Shown here piece after piece: positions 26,380 to 35,065 of a DNA stretch of 64,000 nucleotides (the stretch's first letter is position 1; every line of letters begins with the position of its first letter). A program made the position numbers and the translations under genes. Below the pieces are notes generated by a model. That model made no database searches, was not told the origin of the DNA, and saw only the letters and a list, made by a program, of their open reading frames with translations. The DNA is from Paraburkholderia lycopersici (lineage in GTDB: Bacteria > Pseudomonadota > Gammaproteobacteria > Burkholderiales > Burkholderiaceae): assembly GCF_900096975.1 (NCBI RefSeq), contig NZ_FMYQ01000016.1, positions 86,577-150,576 of the forward strand, read 5' to 3'.

Positions 26380-26919
26380 TTAGACCAGCGCCTCGATCAG
26401 CGCCATTTCGCGGCTCGTCATCAGCTTCTCGATGTCCATCAGGATCAGCATGCGGCCGTCCACGGTGCCGAGACCCGTGAGGTACTCGGTCGTGAGCGTG
26501 GCGCCGAATTCGGGCGCGGGCATGATCTGGTCCGTCTGCAGCGTGAGCACGTCCGAGACGCCGTCCACCACCATGCCGACCACGCGGTGCGCGACGTTCA
26601 GGATGATGACGACCGTCTGATGGTCGTACTCGACGCGGCCCAGATGGAACTTGATGCGCATGTCGACGATCGGCACGATGATGCCGCGCAGGTTGATGAC
26701 GCCCTTGATGAACTCGGGCGCGTTCGCGATGCGCGTCACGCTGTCGTAGCCGCGGATTTCCTGCACCTTGAGGATGTCGATGCCGTACTCTTCCGCGCCG
26801 AGGGTGAAGACGAGGAATTCCTGACCGCCTGCCTCGGCCTGCTGCGCGTCGCGGCGTTGCGCGCCGGCAAGCGCCGCGCTTTGCGCGCCGCTGCCCTGAA
26901 TCGATTGGACTTCTGCCAC
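26380..26919 (-). CDS. cheW: Chemotaxis coupling protein CheW
   Basis: CheW links receptors to CheA in the signalling array. From GTG at 26919 (AGGGG six bases before) the protein has 179 residues beginning VAEVQSIQGSG; the frame is open 18 codons more without conservation. The CheW fold begins at about residue 34 (QEFLVFTLGAEEYGIDILKVQEIRGY) and includes EFIKGVINLRGIIVPIVDMR and VSDVLTL. It follows cheA after 57 bases. Confidence 0.96.
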   Translation of the reverse strand: MAEVQSIQGSGAQSAALAGAQRRDAQQAEAGGQEFLVFTLGAEEYGIDILKVQEIRGYDSVTRIANAPEFIKGVINLRGIIVPIVDMRIKFHLGRVEYDHQTVVIILNVAHRVVGMVVDGVSDVLTLQTDQIMPAPEFGATLTTEYLTGLGTVDGRMLILMDIEKLMTSREMALIEALV

Positions 26920-26976
26920 GTTAGCCCCTGAACGGTTGGGAAATGGTTGGTTGAGTGCGTCCGGACTACACAACGG

Positions 26977-29265
26977 TTACGCGAATTCGGCGAACGCGCC
27001 CGAATTCGCGCTCGCGCTCACGCCGTGCGTGGCGCGCGTCTCGCGGTTGAGCGCGGCCACGTCGACGATCAGCGCGACGCTGCCGTCGCCGAGAATGGTC
27101 GCCGCCGAAATGCCGTGCACCTTGCGATAGTTGGTTTCGAGGTTCTTCACCACGACCTGCTGCTGGCCCACGAGCTCGTCGATCAGCATGGCGAAGCGCC
27201 GACCCTCGGTTTCCATGATCGTGACGATGCCCTGCGTCGGGTCCGTGCGCGCGCCTTCGACGTTGAACGCCTGGTGCAGCGCGATGAGCGGCAGGTATTC
27301 GCCGCGCACGCGCACCACGCGGTCGCCGTTGGTGACCGTATAGATGTCTTCGTGGCGCGGCTGCAGCGACTCCATCACGAAGTTCAGCGGCAGGATGAAG
27401 ATTTCGTTGCCGACCTTCACCGACATGCCGTCGAGAATCGCGAGCGTGAGCGGCAGCACGATGCGCGTCGTGGTGCCCTTGCCCGCGTGCGAGGTGATCT
27501 CGACGTGGCCGCCCATCGACTGGATGTTGCGCTTGACCACGTCCATGCCCACGCCGCGGCCGGAAACGTCCGTCACCTGCTCGGCGGTCGAGAAGCCCGG
27601 CATGAAGATGAGGTTCCAGACTTCGTCGTCGCTCATGGTTTCGCTCACCGGCATGCCCTGCTTGAGCGCCTTCGCGAGGATCTTGTCGCGGCGCAGGCCC
27701 GCGCCGTCGTCGCTCACCTCGATCACGATGTTGCCGCCATGGTGCGCGGCGGAGAGCACGAGCTGGCCCGTGCCGTCCTTGCCCGCGGCGCGGCGCGCCT
27801 CCACGGTTTCGATGCCGTGGTCGAGCGAGTTGCGCACGAGGTGCGTGAGCGGGTCGATGATGCGCTCGATGAGGCTCTTGTCGAGTTCGGTCGCCTGACC
27901 GAAGGTGACAAGCTCGACTTCCTTCCCGAGCTTCGCCGCGAGATCGCGCACGAGGCGCGGGAAGCGGCTGAAGACGTAATCCATCGGCATCATGCGGATC
28001 GACATCACCGCTTCCTGCAGGTCGCGCGCGTTGCGCTCGAGCTGCGCCATGCCGTTGAAAAGGCGGTCGTGCAGCGCCGGATCGAACGTGCTGGTGGTTT
28101 CCGCCAGCATCGCCTGCGTGATGACCAGTTCGCCCACGAGATTGATGAGCTGGTCGACCTTTTCCACGCCCACGCGGATCGAGCTGCCTTCGGCCGACGT
28201 CGCGCCTGCGGCCGGACGCGCCTTGCGCTCGCCTTCGGCATGCGCGGGGGCGCTCACGGCGGCGTGCGGCGCTTCGTGTTCGGGATGCGGCGCCGCCGGC
28301 ACGGGCGCGCTCGTGCTTGCCGCCGCTGCGGGCGCGGCGGCAGCCGGCGCTGGCGCGGGGGCCGCCGGTGCGGGCGCGGCCGGCATGGTCGCGGCTTCGG
28401 GCGCCGCTGCGGCCGGTTGCGCCTCGGCCTGCGGTGCGGCGCCGCGGCCGATCGAGATCTGCTTCTCGTCGATCACGAAGCAGCACACCGCGATGATGTC
28501 GTCGGCGGGCACGTCGGTTTCGAGCCACAGCGTGAGGTCGTCGCCGGTCTTTACCTGGCCGAGTATGCGGCCGAGGTTGCCGAGTTCCTCGACGAGCAGG
28601 TCCTGGTCCTTCGCGTCCACGGCGCGCAACGTGACGCGCAGATGCGGACCTTCGCCGCCTGCTTCGCCGCCGGCTTGCGCGGACGCGCCCGCAGCTTCCA
28701 TCGCCTCGTTCACGACGTGCTCGGGCGTACCCTGACCCGCGGCGCCGAGCGTGCTGTGCGCTTCGAAAGCGGCGTCGAGGTCCGCTTCCGAATCGCCGGC
28801 GGGAGCGGGTGCGGCCGCAGCGGGAGCGGGAGCGGGTGCGGGTGCCGCAGCGGCTTCGGGCGCGGGCAGGCCGCGGCTTTCCGCATAGAGGTGCTCGAGC
28901 TTCGCGCGCACGGCGGCCGCGGCCGCCGCGTCGGGCTCCGCGCTCGCGCGGTAGGCGGCGAGCTGGTCGGAGAGCACGTCCTTCGTTTCGAGGAACGTGT
29001 CGATCATGTCCTTGCGCAGCACGAGCTCGTTGTTGCGCGCGCGGTCGAGCAGCGATTCGAGGATGTGGGTCGTCTCGGTCAAGGCCGTGAAGCCGAACGT
29101 CGCCGCGCCGCCCTTGATCGAGTGCGCCGCGCGGAAGATCGCCGCGAGATCCTCGGGGTCCGGGCGGCCCACGTTCAGGTTCAGGAGAAGCTGCTCCATC
29201 TGCGCGAGCAGCTCGTCCGCCTCGTCGAAAAACGTCTGATAGAACTGAGTGATGTCGAGAGTCAT
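26977..29265 (-). CDS. cheA: Chemotaxis histidine kinase CheA
   Basis: CheA autophosphorylates in response to receptors and passes phosphate to CheY and CheB. The product is 762 residues. P1 carries the phospho-acceptor His48 in RAAHSIKGGAATFGF. P2 lies around 215-280 between two Ala/Pro-rich linkers (130-155 and 285-345). P3 dimerisation starts at GVEKVDQLINLVGELVI. The P4 kinase has the N box HLVRNSLDHGIE and the G boxes DDGAGL and GRGVGMD. P5, CheW-like, ends the protein. ATG start at 29265; upstream is cheY, downstream cheW. Confidence 0.98.
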   Translation of the reverse strand: MTLDITQFYQTFFDEADELLAQMEQLLLNLNVGRPDPEDLAAIFRAAHSIKGGAATFGFTALTETTHILESLLDRARNNELVLRKDMIDTFLETKDVLSDQLAAYRASAEPDAAAAAAVRAKLEHLYAESRGLPAPEAAAAPAPAPAPAAAAPAPAGDSEADLDAAFEAHSTLGAAGQGTPEHVVNEAMEAAGASAQAGGEAGGEGPHLRVTLRAVDAKDQDLLVEELGNLGRILGQVKTGDDLTLWLETDVPADDIIAVCCFVIDEKQISIGRGAAPQAEAQPAAAAPEAATMPAAPAPAAPAPAPAAAAPAAAASTSAPVPAAPHPEHEAPHAAVSAPAHAEGERKARPAAGATSAEGSSIRVGVEKVDQLINLVGELVITQAMLAETTSTFDPALHDRLFNGMAQLERNARDLQEAVMSIRMMPMDYVFSRFPRLVRDLAAKLGKEVELVTFGQATELDKSLIERIIDPLTHLVRNSLDHGIETVEARRAAGKDGTGQLVLSAAHHGGNIVIEVSDDGAGLRRDKILAKALKQGMPVSETMSDDEVWNLIFMPGFSTAEQVTDVSGRGVGMDVVKRNIQSMGGHVEITSHAGKGTTTRIVLPLTLAILDGMSVKVGNEIFILPLNFVMESLQPRHEDIYTVTNGDRVVRVRGEYLPLIALHQAFNVEGARTDPTQGIVTIMETEGRRFAMLIDELVGQQQVVVKNLETNYRKVHGISAATILGDGSVALIVDVAALNRETRATHGVSASANSGAFAEFA

Positions 29266-29311
29266 TGCTCTTTCACCGCGTTAAATGCCGGGTTGGACGC
29301 CGCGCGGCGCC

Positions 29312-29686
29312 TCATGGGTTCGCCCCGCCAAGCGCGCTCGCCAGGTCGACGAGCAGCTCGGGGTCCACCGGTTTTTCGATCCAGCCGGTCGCGCCTGCGT
29401 CGCGCACGGCTGCCTTGAAGCCTTCGTCCGATTCCGTGGTCAGCACGAGAATGGGCGTTTCGAGGTACGAAGGATTCGCCCGCAACCGCTTGATCAGGTC
29501 GAGTCCGCCCATGCGCGGCATGTAAAGGTCGGTGAGCACGAGATCGAAGCGCTCGGCGAGCGCATGCTCGAGCCCTTCGTCGCCGTCGCTCGCCACCGTC
29601 ACTTCGTAGCCTGCCGAACCGAGCGCCGCACGCAGGATCTCCCGCATGGACACCGAATCGTCGATCGCCAGAATGTTCCTGATCAT
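29312..29686 (-). CDS. Single-domain response regulator (first CheY copy, between motB and cheA)
   Basis: A 124-residue CheY-like receiver starting MIRNILAIDDSVSMREILR. The acidic pair is Asp9/Asp10, the phospho-acceptor Asp53 in LTDLYMP, with LTTES and Lys in EKP completing the site. It differs clearly from the cheZ-linked CheY (ISDWNMP, VVKPF). Such second copies often act as phosphate sinks or in other outputs, but that is an inference. It is co-transcribed in the motAB-che operon, 13 bases after motB. Confidence 0.94.
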   Translation of the reverse strand: MIRNILAIDDSVSMREILRAALGSAGYEVTVASDGDEGLEHALAERFDLVLTDLYMPRMGGLDLIKRLRANPSYLETPILVLTTESDEGFKAAVRDAGATGWIEKPVDPELLVDLASALGGANP

Positions 29687-29699
29687 CCGTTCCTCGTTG

Positions 29700-30806
29700 T
29701 CATTGCGCGTCTGCCGGCGCGTTCGCCGTCGCCGCCGGTTCGATGACGGGCGGCGCCACGGGCACTTCCGGCGCTACCGCCGCCACCGGCGCCACCTTCG
29801 GCACGACGCGCACGGGCGCGGGCGCCGCCCTGGCCGGCGCCGCTTCGGGCGAGAGCGCGGGCAGGCTCTTGCCCGAGCCCGCCGCGTCGTCCGAGAGCGT
29901 GGTGGTGGTCGAGTCGTCGTGCATGAGCGCGTCTTCGGACTTCTTGTTCAACACGATGATGCTGATGCGGCGGTTCTCGGGATCGAGCGGATCGGCCTTG
30001 TTCAGGTTCTGCGTCGACGCGAGGCCGAGCACGCGCAACACCTTCGATTCGTCCATGCCGCCCGCGATCAGCTCGCGCCGCGAGGCGTTCGCGCGGTCTG
30101 CGGAAAGCTCCCAGTTGCTGTAGCCCTTCTCGCCGCCCGCGTACGGCACGGCGTCGGTGTGGCCCTGCACGACGATGCGGTTGGGCACGTCGTTCAGCGT
30201 CTTGCCGATCTCCTGCAGGATGTCGCGCATATACGGCTCGACCACGTCGCGCGCCGTCGCGAACATCGGGCGCTTCTGCGAGTCGACGATCTCGATGCGC
30301 AGGCCCATCAACGTCGAGTCGATGCGGATTTGCTGCTTGAACTGCCGCAGCACCGGGTTCGCCTCGATCGCGGCCATCAGCTTCACCTGCAGATCGTGCA
30401 GGCGCACCTGCTCCTGGCGCTCGAGCGAGCCTTCGAGCTGTTTCGTCGCGTCGTCGTCGTTGTGCTTCGAGGCGTTGCGCTCGGAGCGTTCGGTCGCGCC
30501 GTCGCTGCGGCGCGTGACGCCCTGCTCCTGCGACGAGATGTCACGCCCGCCGCCCTTCAGAATGCTCGAATCCTCGGCGCTGCGATCGCCGCCCCAGAGC
30601 GTGATCTTCAGCGGCTGGTTGAAATAGTCGGCAATGCCGCGTAGCTGCGTGGTCGAAGCCGACGAGAGCAGCCACATCAGCAGGAAGAACGCCATCATCG
30701 CGGTCATGAAGTCCGCGTAGGCGAGCTTCCAGGCGCCGCCATGATGCGCCCCCTTCTTCGGCGCGGCGCGCTTGACGACGATTGCGCGGTCCTTGTTGTT
30801 GCTCAT
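29700..30806 (-). CDS. motB: Flagellar stator protein MotB
   Basis: MotB anchors the stator to peptidoglycan and carries the proton-binding residue. The product is 368 residues. After a basic N-terminus the single membrane helix is LAYADFMTAMMAFFLLMWLL, with the essential Asp at about 32. The plug/linker is unusually charged (90-130). The OmpA-like domain has VQGHTDAVPY and NWELSADRANASR. The last 60 residues are an Ala/Pro/Val-rich tail beyond the enteric length of 308. It starts 15 bases after the motA stop. Confidence 0.96.
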   Translation of the reverse strand: MSNNKDRAIVVKRAAPKKGAHHGGAWKLAYADFMTAMMAFFLLMWLLSSASTTQLRGIADYFNQPLKITLWGGDRSAEDSSILKGGGRDISSQEQGVTRRSDGATERSERNASKHNDDDATKQLEGSLERQEQVRLHDLQVKLMAAIEANPVLRQFKQQIRIDSTLMGLRIEIVDSQKRPMFATARDVVEPYMRDILQEIGKTLNDVPNRIVVQGHTDAVPYAGGEKGYSNWELSADRANASRRELIAGGMDESKVLRVLGLASTQNLNKADPLDPENRRISIIVLNKKSEDALMHDDSTTTTLSDDAAGSGKSLPALSPEAAPARAAPAPVRVVPKVAPVAAVAPEVPVAPPVIEPAATANAPADAQ

Positions 30807-30821
30807 CGCAGCATCCCCGCC

Positions 30822-31682
30822 TTACTTCGCCTTCACGCGACGCACGTGCTCTTCGAGCTCGGTGAACGACGGGCGCTCGGTCGAGAACAGCACCTTGCGG
30901 CCAAACTCCACGGCGATCGCGGGCGCATAGCCGTTCAGGCTCGCGAGGATCGTCACCTTGATGCACTGGAACATCTTGGTCGACTCGGTCACGCGCTGCT
31001 CCGCGAGGCTCGCGAGCGGGCCGATCAGGCCGTACGAAAGCAGAATGCCGAGGAACGTGCCCACCAGCGCCTGGGCGATCATTTCGCCGAGAACCGCAGG
31101 CGGCTTGTCGGCGGAAGCCATGGTGTGCACGACGCCCATCACCGCCGCGACGATACCGAACGCCGGCATTGCGTCGCCCACCTTCGAGAGCGCGTGCGCG
31201 GGCGCCTCGCCCTCCGAGTGGTGCGTTTCGATTTCCTCGTCCATGAGGCTTTCGATTTCGAACGCGTTCATGTTGCCGCCCACCATGAGCCGCAGGTAGT
31301 CGGTGAGGAACTCGACGATGTGGTGGTCGGCGAGGATTTTCGGGTACTGCGTGAAGATCGGGCTTTTCTGCGGATCGTCGATGTCCGCTTCGAGCGTGAG
31401 CGTGCCTTCCTTGCGCGCCTTCGCGAGCAGGACGTAGAGCAGCGCGAGCAGCTCCATGTACACGTCCTTGTTGTACTTGGCGCCCTTGAACAGCGTCGGG
31501 ATGACGCGCAGCGTGGCCTTGATCGTCTTGATGCCGTTGCCGAGGACAAAGGCGCCGACGCCCGCACCGCCGATCATGAGCAGCTCCATTGGCTGCATGA
31601 GGGCCCCCAGATGGCCGCCCTCCAATGCATAGCCGCCGAAGACGGACAAGATCGTCACGAGTGTTCCCACGATAATCAGCAC
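30822..31682 (-). CDS. motA: Flagellar stator protein MotA
   Basis: MotA forms the proton channel with MotB and pushes on FliG. It has 286 residues with four membrane segments (about 1-25, 33-50, 170-190, 200-220) and the cytoplasmic loop with conserved charges. The start is GTG at 31682 with GAGGA about eight bases upstream, reading MLIIVGTLVTILSVFGGY. The conserved GDAMPAFGIVAAVMGVV lies before the third segment. It is the first gene of the motor/chemotaxis operon, whose sigma-28 promoter is 60 bases upstream. Confidence 0.97.
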   Translation of the reverse strand: MLIIVGTLVTILSVFGGYALEGGHLGALMQPMELLMIGGAGVGAFVLGNGIKTIKATLRVIPTLFKGAKYNKDVYMELLALLYVLLAKARKEGTLTLEADIDDPQKSPIFTQYPKILADHHIVEFLTDYLRLMVGGNMNAFEIESLMDEEIETHHSEGEAPAHALSKVGDAMPAFGIVAAVMGVVHTMASADKPPAVLGEMIAQALVGTFLGILLSYGLIGPLASLAEQRVTESTKMFQCIKVTILASLNGYAPAIAVEFGRKVLFSTERPSFTELEEHVRRVKAK

Positions 31683-31741
31683 TGCCGGGTCCTCACTAGA
31701 ATTGCGCCGCGAACCGCCGTCGGCCCGCGCCCTTAGGTGGG

Positions 31742-31768
31742 TTTACGGCATCGGCGCGAAAAACTTTG
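31742..31768 (-). promoter_or_regulatory. Sigma-28 (FliA) promoter of the motAB-che operon
   Basis: On the minus strand the -35 element CAAAGTTT (31768-31761) and the -10 element GCCGTAAA (31749-31742) are separated by exactly 11 bases, against consensus TAAAGTTT-N11-GCCGATAA. The site lies 60 bases upstream of the motA GTG. The rest of the 313-base gap between flhC and motA (31683-31995) shows nothing else I can support. Confidence 0.78.
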
Positions 31769-31995
31769 GGATTGGGTGAGCCCGGGCCGCCCGTTCTCCG
31801 GACGCGTCCCGGCCAAGGCGCGCCGGCATGGCGGAAAAATCTGGGGCCGGGTCGCAACGCCGCGCGCGGCCGGGATTGCTGGCCTGAGCGCGCAAAGCCG
31901 CGCCCGGCCGCGCGAAGCGCCGGATGGCGCCCCGCCACGGCGTCACCGCGCGGCCGGGTGGGGTTTATCCCGGTTCGCGATCCGCGCCGGCAGCG

Positions 31996-32538
31996 TCAAG
32001 CCGCGATCCGCGACGTCATGCCGCTGCGCCGCGTGCGCCCAGCCCGCGAAGGCGGCTGGCAAAGTCCGCACACGAAGCCGCGCTGCGGGTCGTGCGCGTG
32101 GGCCACATAGCGGCCGCCGCAGCGGCTGCACGGCGTCATCTGCAGCAGGCCCGAGGCGAAATAGCGGACGAGCGTCCACGCGCGCGTGAGGCTCAGCGCC
32201 GGCGCTTCGTCCTGCAGCCGCAGATGCTCGAGATAGAGCCGGTAGCTCTTCACGATGGCGTGGATCGGCTCGCAGCGCGCATGACGGCTCATGAACACGA
32301 ACGTGTTGTAGAACAGCGAGGAATGGACGTTGGGCTGCCAGGTCATGAACCAGTCGGTCGAAAACGGCAGCATGCCCTTGGGCGGCGATTCGCCCTTGAC
32401 TTCCTTGTAAAGCCGGACGAGGCGGTCGCGCGAGAGCGAGGTCTCCGCTTCGAGCAATTGTAGGCGCGCGCCCAGCTCGATGAGCTCGATCGCCAGCGCG
32501 ATCTCCTTTACCTCCTGCACCACACTCTTCGTCGCCAT
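31996..32538 (-). CDS. flhC: Flagellar master activator subunit FlhC
   Basis: FlhC and FlhD form the D4C2 activator of class II flagellar promoters. From ATG at 32538 the protein has 180 residues beginning MATKSVVQEVKEIALAIELIE; the frame is open 23 codons further without conservation. The zinc-binding cysteines are at 137, 140, 157 and 160 (CSRC...CGLC), the same positions as in E. coli. It is 99 bases downstream of flhD and the two form one operon. Confidence 0.97.
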   Translation of the reverse strand: MATKSVVQEVKEIALAIELIELGARLQLLEAETSLSRDRLVRLYKEVKGESPPKGMLPFSTDWFMTWQPNVHSSLFYNTFVFMSRHARCEPIHAIVKSYRLYLEHLRLQDEAPALSLTRAWTLVRYFASGLLQMTPCSRCGGRYVAHAHDPQRGFVCGLCQPPSRAGRTRRSGMTSRIAA

Positions 32539-32637
32539 AAACATCCGTTGGAAGCCGCAAGGGAATGCGCACTGCCCCGGCAGCCGCTCGCGGGCCGCAC
32601 GGGGCAATGCGTGCCGCGCGTTGCGGCGCGTGCCGGT

Positions 32638-32955
32638 TCAGCCGATCTGCTCGACGTCCTGGCCCGCCATGATGATGGCCGAGTGGGTCGGCGCGGTTTT
32701 GCCCTTGTCGGCAAGCGCGCTCAGAATGGTGTGATCGTCGAACCGGAAGCGGCAAAGCAGCTGGTTCGATGCGGCAAGGCGTACGGTCTGCGCGAAAGAA
32801 AGACTCGCGAGCACCTCCGCAGACTGCTCGGAGATGCCCATGCGGAACATGCCGGCCGGCCTGTCCTCGCGCAGCAGACGTTGCGCGAGCAACAGGTACG
32901 ACAGGTTCACTTCCTTGATCTCATTGAGCATGTCGCTGTGCGTCGTCGCGCTCAT
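32638..32955 (-). CDS. flhD: Flagellar master activator subunit FlhD
   Basis: FlhD pairs with FlhC to activate class II flagellar genes. From ATG at 32955, with GGGGGAA upstream, the protein has 105 residues beginning MSATTHSDMLNEIKEVNLSYL. The core LLLAQRLLREDRP and MGISEQSAEVLASLS matches the family, and one Cys at 68 is near the Cys65 used for the disulfide in the enteric protein. The frame extends 84 codons further upstream but reads as non-conserved leader. Confidence 0.96.
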   Translation of the reverse strand: MSATTHSDMLNEIKEVNLSYLLLAQRLLREDRPAGMFRMGISEQSAEVLASLSFAQTVRLAASNQLLCRFRFDDHTILSALADKGKTAPTHSAIIMAGQDVEQIG

Positions 32956-33508
32956 GGATTCCCCCGAATCAAAACGCGGCGGCTGGTCGGTCCGCCCGCG
33001 GAAAACGTTTGCTCGCCCGGCTGCAGTTCGAGCGCCGCCAAACGGCTGTTTATGGTCGTGGTTGCATTGTGGCCGGGGCGCGAGCAAATGGAAATCGGAC
33101 GGACGCCGCGACGCGTTGCGAGAAAAACCTTCGCATGCGCGTAGGAATTTTTCTGACAAGCAGGTGGGAGAGGAGGCGGAGGGCGGTGCGCGCCATGTCG
33201 GGCGCATAGGCGCGAAATCGTCTGTAGATTACAGGATTTTTCATCGGTGCGTCACGCCCTGGTGTGAGTCGCACCGTTCAGGCACGCGAATTGCGCATTG
33301 CGCGCCCATGCTGCGTGACGCTTTGCAAAGCCCTATTACACCCGCTGTATCCCGCTGTAACAACATTAAGCGTTTGCAAAACCGCGTGTATCGGGCGGCG
33401 AAATGGCCATAATCGGGAGTCAGGGATAACCCGATACCGTCGTACCGCCGCAGTGCCGCACCGCATGCGTTCGTAGCACACGCGGCTTTTGCCCCAGGAG
33501 ATCGAACA
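32956..33508. other. flhDC upstream region, divergent from a glycosyltransferase gene
   Basis: This 553-base gap is one of the longest in the window and should hold the master-operon promoter and long leader, as in other flhDC systems. It is richer in A+T around 33140-33250 and 33340-33420. I see no convincing sigma-70 or sigma-28 pair on either strand. The plus-strand end has CATAAT at 33408-33413 without a matching -35 and the Shine-Dalgarno AGGAGA of the downstream gene. Confidence 0.5.
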
Positions 33509-34573
33509 ATGCGAATCGCACAAATTGCGCCACTTTATGAAGCCGTTCCGCCCAAGCTCTATGGCGGGACCGAGCGCGTCGTGTCCTATCTGACCGAAGC
33601 GCTGGTCGACCTCGGCCACGACGTGACGCTGTTCGCCAGCGGCGATTCGGTCACTTCGGCGAACCTCGAAGCCGCTTGGCCGCGCGCCCTGCGCCTCGAC
33701 CCGACGATCCGCGACGCGCTCGCTCCGCACATGGTGCTGCTCGAGCGCGTGCGCCGCGTGGCGCACGAATTCGACGTGCTGCACTTTCACCTCGATTACC
33801 TGCCGTTCCCGCTGTTCTCGACCATGGACACGCCGTTCGTCACGACGCTGCATGGCCGCCTGGACCTGCCGGAGCTGCAACCGGTATTCGAGCAGTTCCC
33901 GAACGCGCCGGTGATTTCGATCTCGGATTCCCAGCGCCAGCCGCTGCCGCAGGCCGCATGGCAGAACACGATCTATCACGGCCTGCCGCAGAACCTGCTC
34001 ACGCCGCAAACCGACCGCAAACCCGAATACCTTGCGTTTCTCGGCCGCATCTGCCCGGAAAAGCGCGTGGACACGGCCATCAAGATCGCCGCGCTCTCGG
34101 GCCTGCCGCTCAAGATCGCCGCCAAGGTCGACAAGGTCGACCAGGACTACTTCAAGACCGAGATCGAGCCGCTGCTCTCGCAGGCGCATGTGGAGTTCAT
34201 CGGCGAAATCAATGAAGAGCAGAAGCCCGCGTTTCTCTCGGGGGCGAAGGCGCTGCTGTTCCCGATCGACTGGTCCGAGCCGTTCGGCCTCGTCATGATC
34301 GAGGCGATGGCGTGCGGCACACCGGTGATCGCCTTCAACCGCGGATCGGTGCCGGAAGTGATCGATCCGGGCTTGACCGGCTATATCGTCGAAGACGTGC
34401 AAGGCGCCGTGGCGGCGCTCCAGAATATCGATTCGCTTTCGCGCGAAGCGATTCGTAGCCAGTTCGAACGCCGATTCACGTCGCACGTCATGGCCGGCAA
34501 TTATGTCGACACATATACGGCGCTCATCGAAGCCGCCCAGCGTCCGGTACTGCGCCGGGTCGCCGCGGGCTGA
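33509..34573 (+). CDS. Glycosyltransferase family 4 protein
   Basis: This 354-residue GT-B glycosyltransferase begins MRIAQIAPLYEAVPPKLYGGTERVV, the acceptor-side Rossmann fold with the GG loop. The donor half has LGRICPEKRVDTAI and the retaining GT4 block EPFGLVMIEAMACGTPVIAF, with the E-x7-E pair that binds the sugar nucleotide. A good ribosome-binding site, AGGAGA, precedes the ATG. The sugar and acceptor are unknown. It diverges from flhDC and is followed by a bidirectional terminator, so it is probably transcribed alone. Location beside flhDC suggests but does not show a flagellar or envelope role. Confidence 0.88.
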   Translation: MRIAQIAPLYEAVPPKLYGGTERVVSYLTEALVDLGHDVTLFASGDSVTSANLEAAWPRALRLDPTIRDALAPHMVLLERVRRVAHEFDVLHFHLDYLPFPLFSTMDTPFVTTLHGRLDLPELQPVFEQFPNAPVISISDSQRQPLPQAAWQNTIYHGLPQNLLTPQTDRKPEYLAFLGRICPEKRVDTAIKIAALSGLPLKIAAKVDKVDQDYFKTEIEPLLSQAHVEFIGEINEEQKPAFLSGAKALLFPIDWSEPFGLVMIEAMACGTPVIAFNRGSVPEVIDPGLTGYIVEDVQGAVAALQNIDSLSREAIRSQFERRFTSHVMAGNYVDTYTALIEAAQRPVLRRVAAG

Positions 34574-34679
34574 ATGCGATGCGCTGCAGCTTTCAGGATA
34601 AATACAGACAAATGTCCGACGTGAATCGTTTGCGAGCCGGCGAATAGCGCCATTGCACATCGATTACGCGCGACACGTA

Positions 34680-34710
34680 AAAGAGCCGCATGGTCCATGC
34701 GGCTCTTTTT
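34680..34710. terminator. Bidirectional Rho-independent terminator
   Basis: A long stem, AGAGCCGCAT with ATGCGGCTCT around a five-base GGTCC loop, is flanked by AAAA on the left and TTTTT on the right. It serves the GT4 gene (plus) and the H-NS-like gene (minus), which converge here. Confidence 0.85.
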
Positions 34711-34768
34711 ATTGGAATTTCAATTCCGTCCGTGCGCACGCCTGGCCGGCTTCCCGCGCGGCCGCGCG

Positions 34769-35065
34769 TCAGGCGATCAGGTAGCGCTCGCGGTTCTTGC
34801 CCGCGATCCATTTGGGCGGCTTGCCGCGCCCGCTCCAGGTCGCGCCGGTCTTCGGGTCCTGGTAGCGCGCGGGCAGCGGCGCCTTCTTCGGCGGCCGTCC
34901 ACGGCGCGCGGCTTCGGCAAACCCGAGGTCCTGGGCGGAAAGGCCGTATTCGGCAATCTTTTCCTTGATCGTGGCGATGACGTCTGCGATTTCCGTGCGC
35001 CGCGCCTCTTCCGCCTGAGCCTGGAGTTTTGCGATCTGCGCCTTGAGTTCTGAATATTGCGACAT
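34769..35065 (-). CDS. H-NS family nucleoid protein
   Basis: This is a 98-residue H-NS type DNA-binding protein. The N-terminal half is an oligomerising coiled coil (MSQYSELKAQIAKLQAQAEEARR). After a basic linker with AARRGRPPKKAP comes the C-terminal DNA-binding loop TWSGRGKPPKWI, the AT-hook-like core of the family. It ends NRERYLIA. ATG at 35065 has a very strong GAAGGGGGA site. These proteins silence AT-rich, often horizontally acquired genes. Its own upstream region is AT-rich, which fits self-repression. Burkholderiaceae have several paralogues, so no symbol is given. Confidence 0.92.
   Translation of the reverse strand: MSQYSELKAQIAKLQAQAEEARRTEIADVIATIKEKIAEYGLSAQDLGFAEAARRGRPPKKAPLPARYQDPKTGATWSGRGKPPKWIAGKNRERYLIA

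Noticed and set aside
33131..33159. TTGTCA on the minus strand as a -35 for flhDC
   Set aside because: The position for the -10 reads ATGCGA, a poor match, and no evidence supports it.
33408..33413. CATAAT as a -10 element for the GT4 gene
   Set aside because: No -35 hexamer at a suitable distance; the nearest TTGCAA is about 28 bases upstream.
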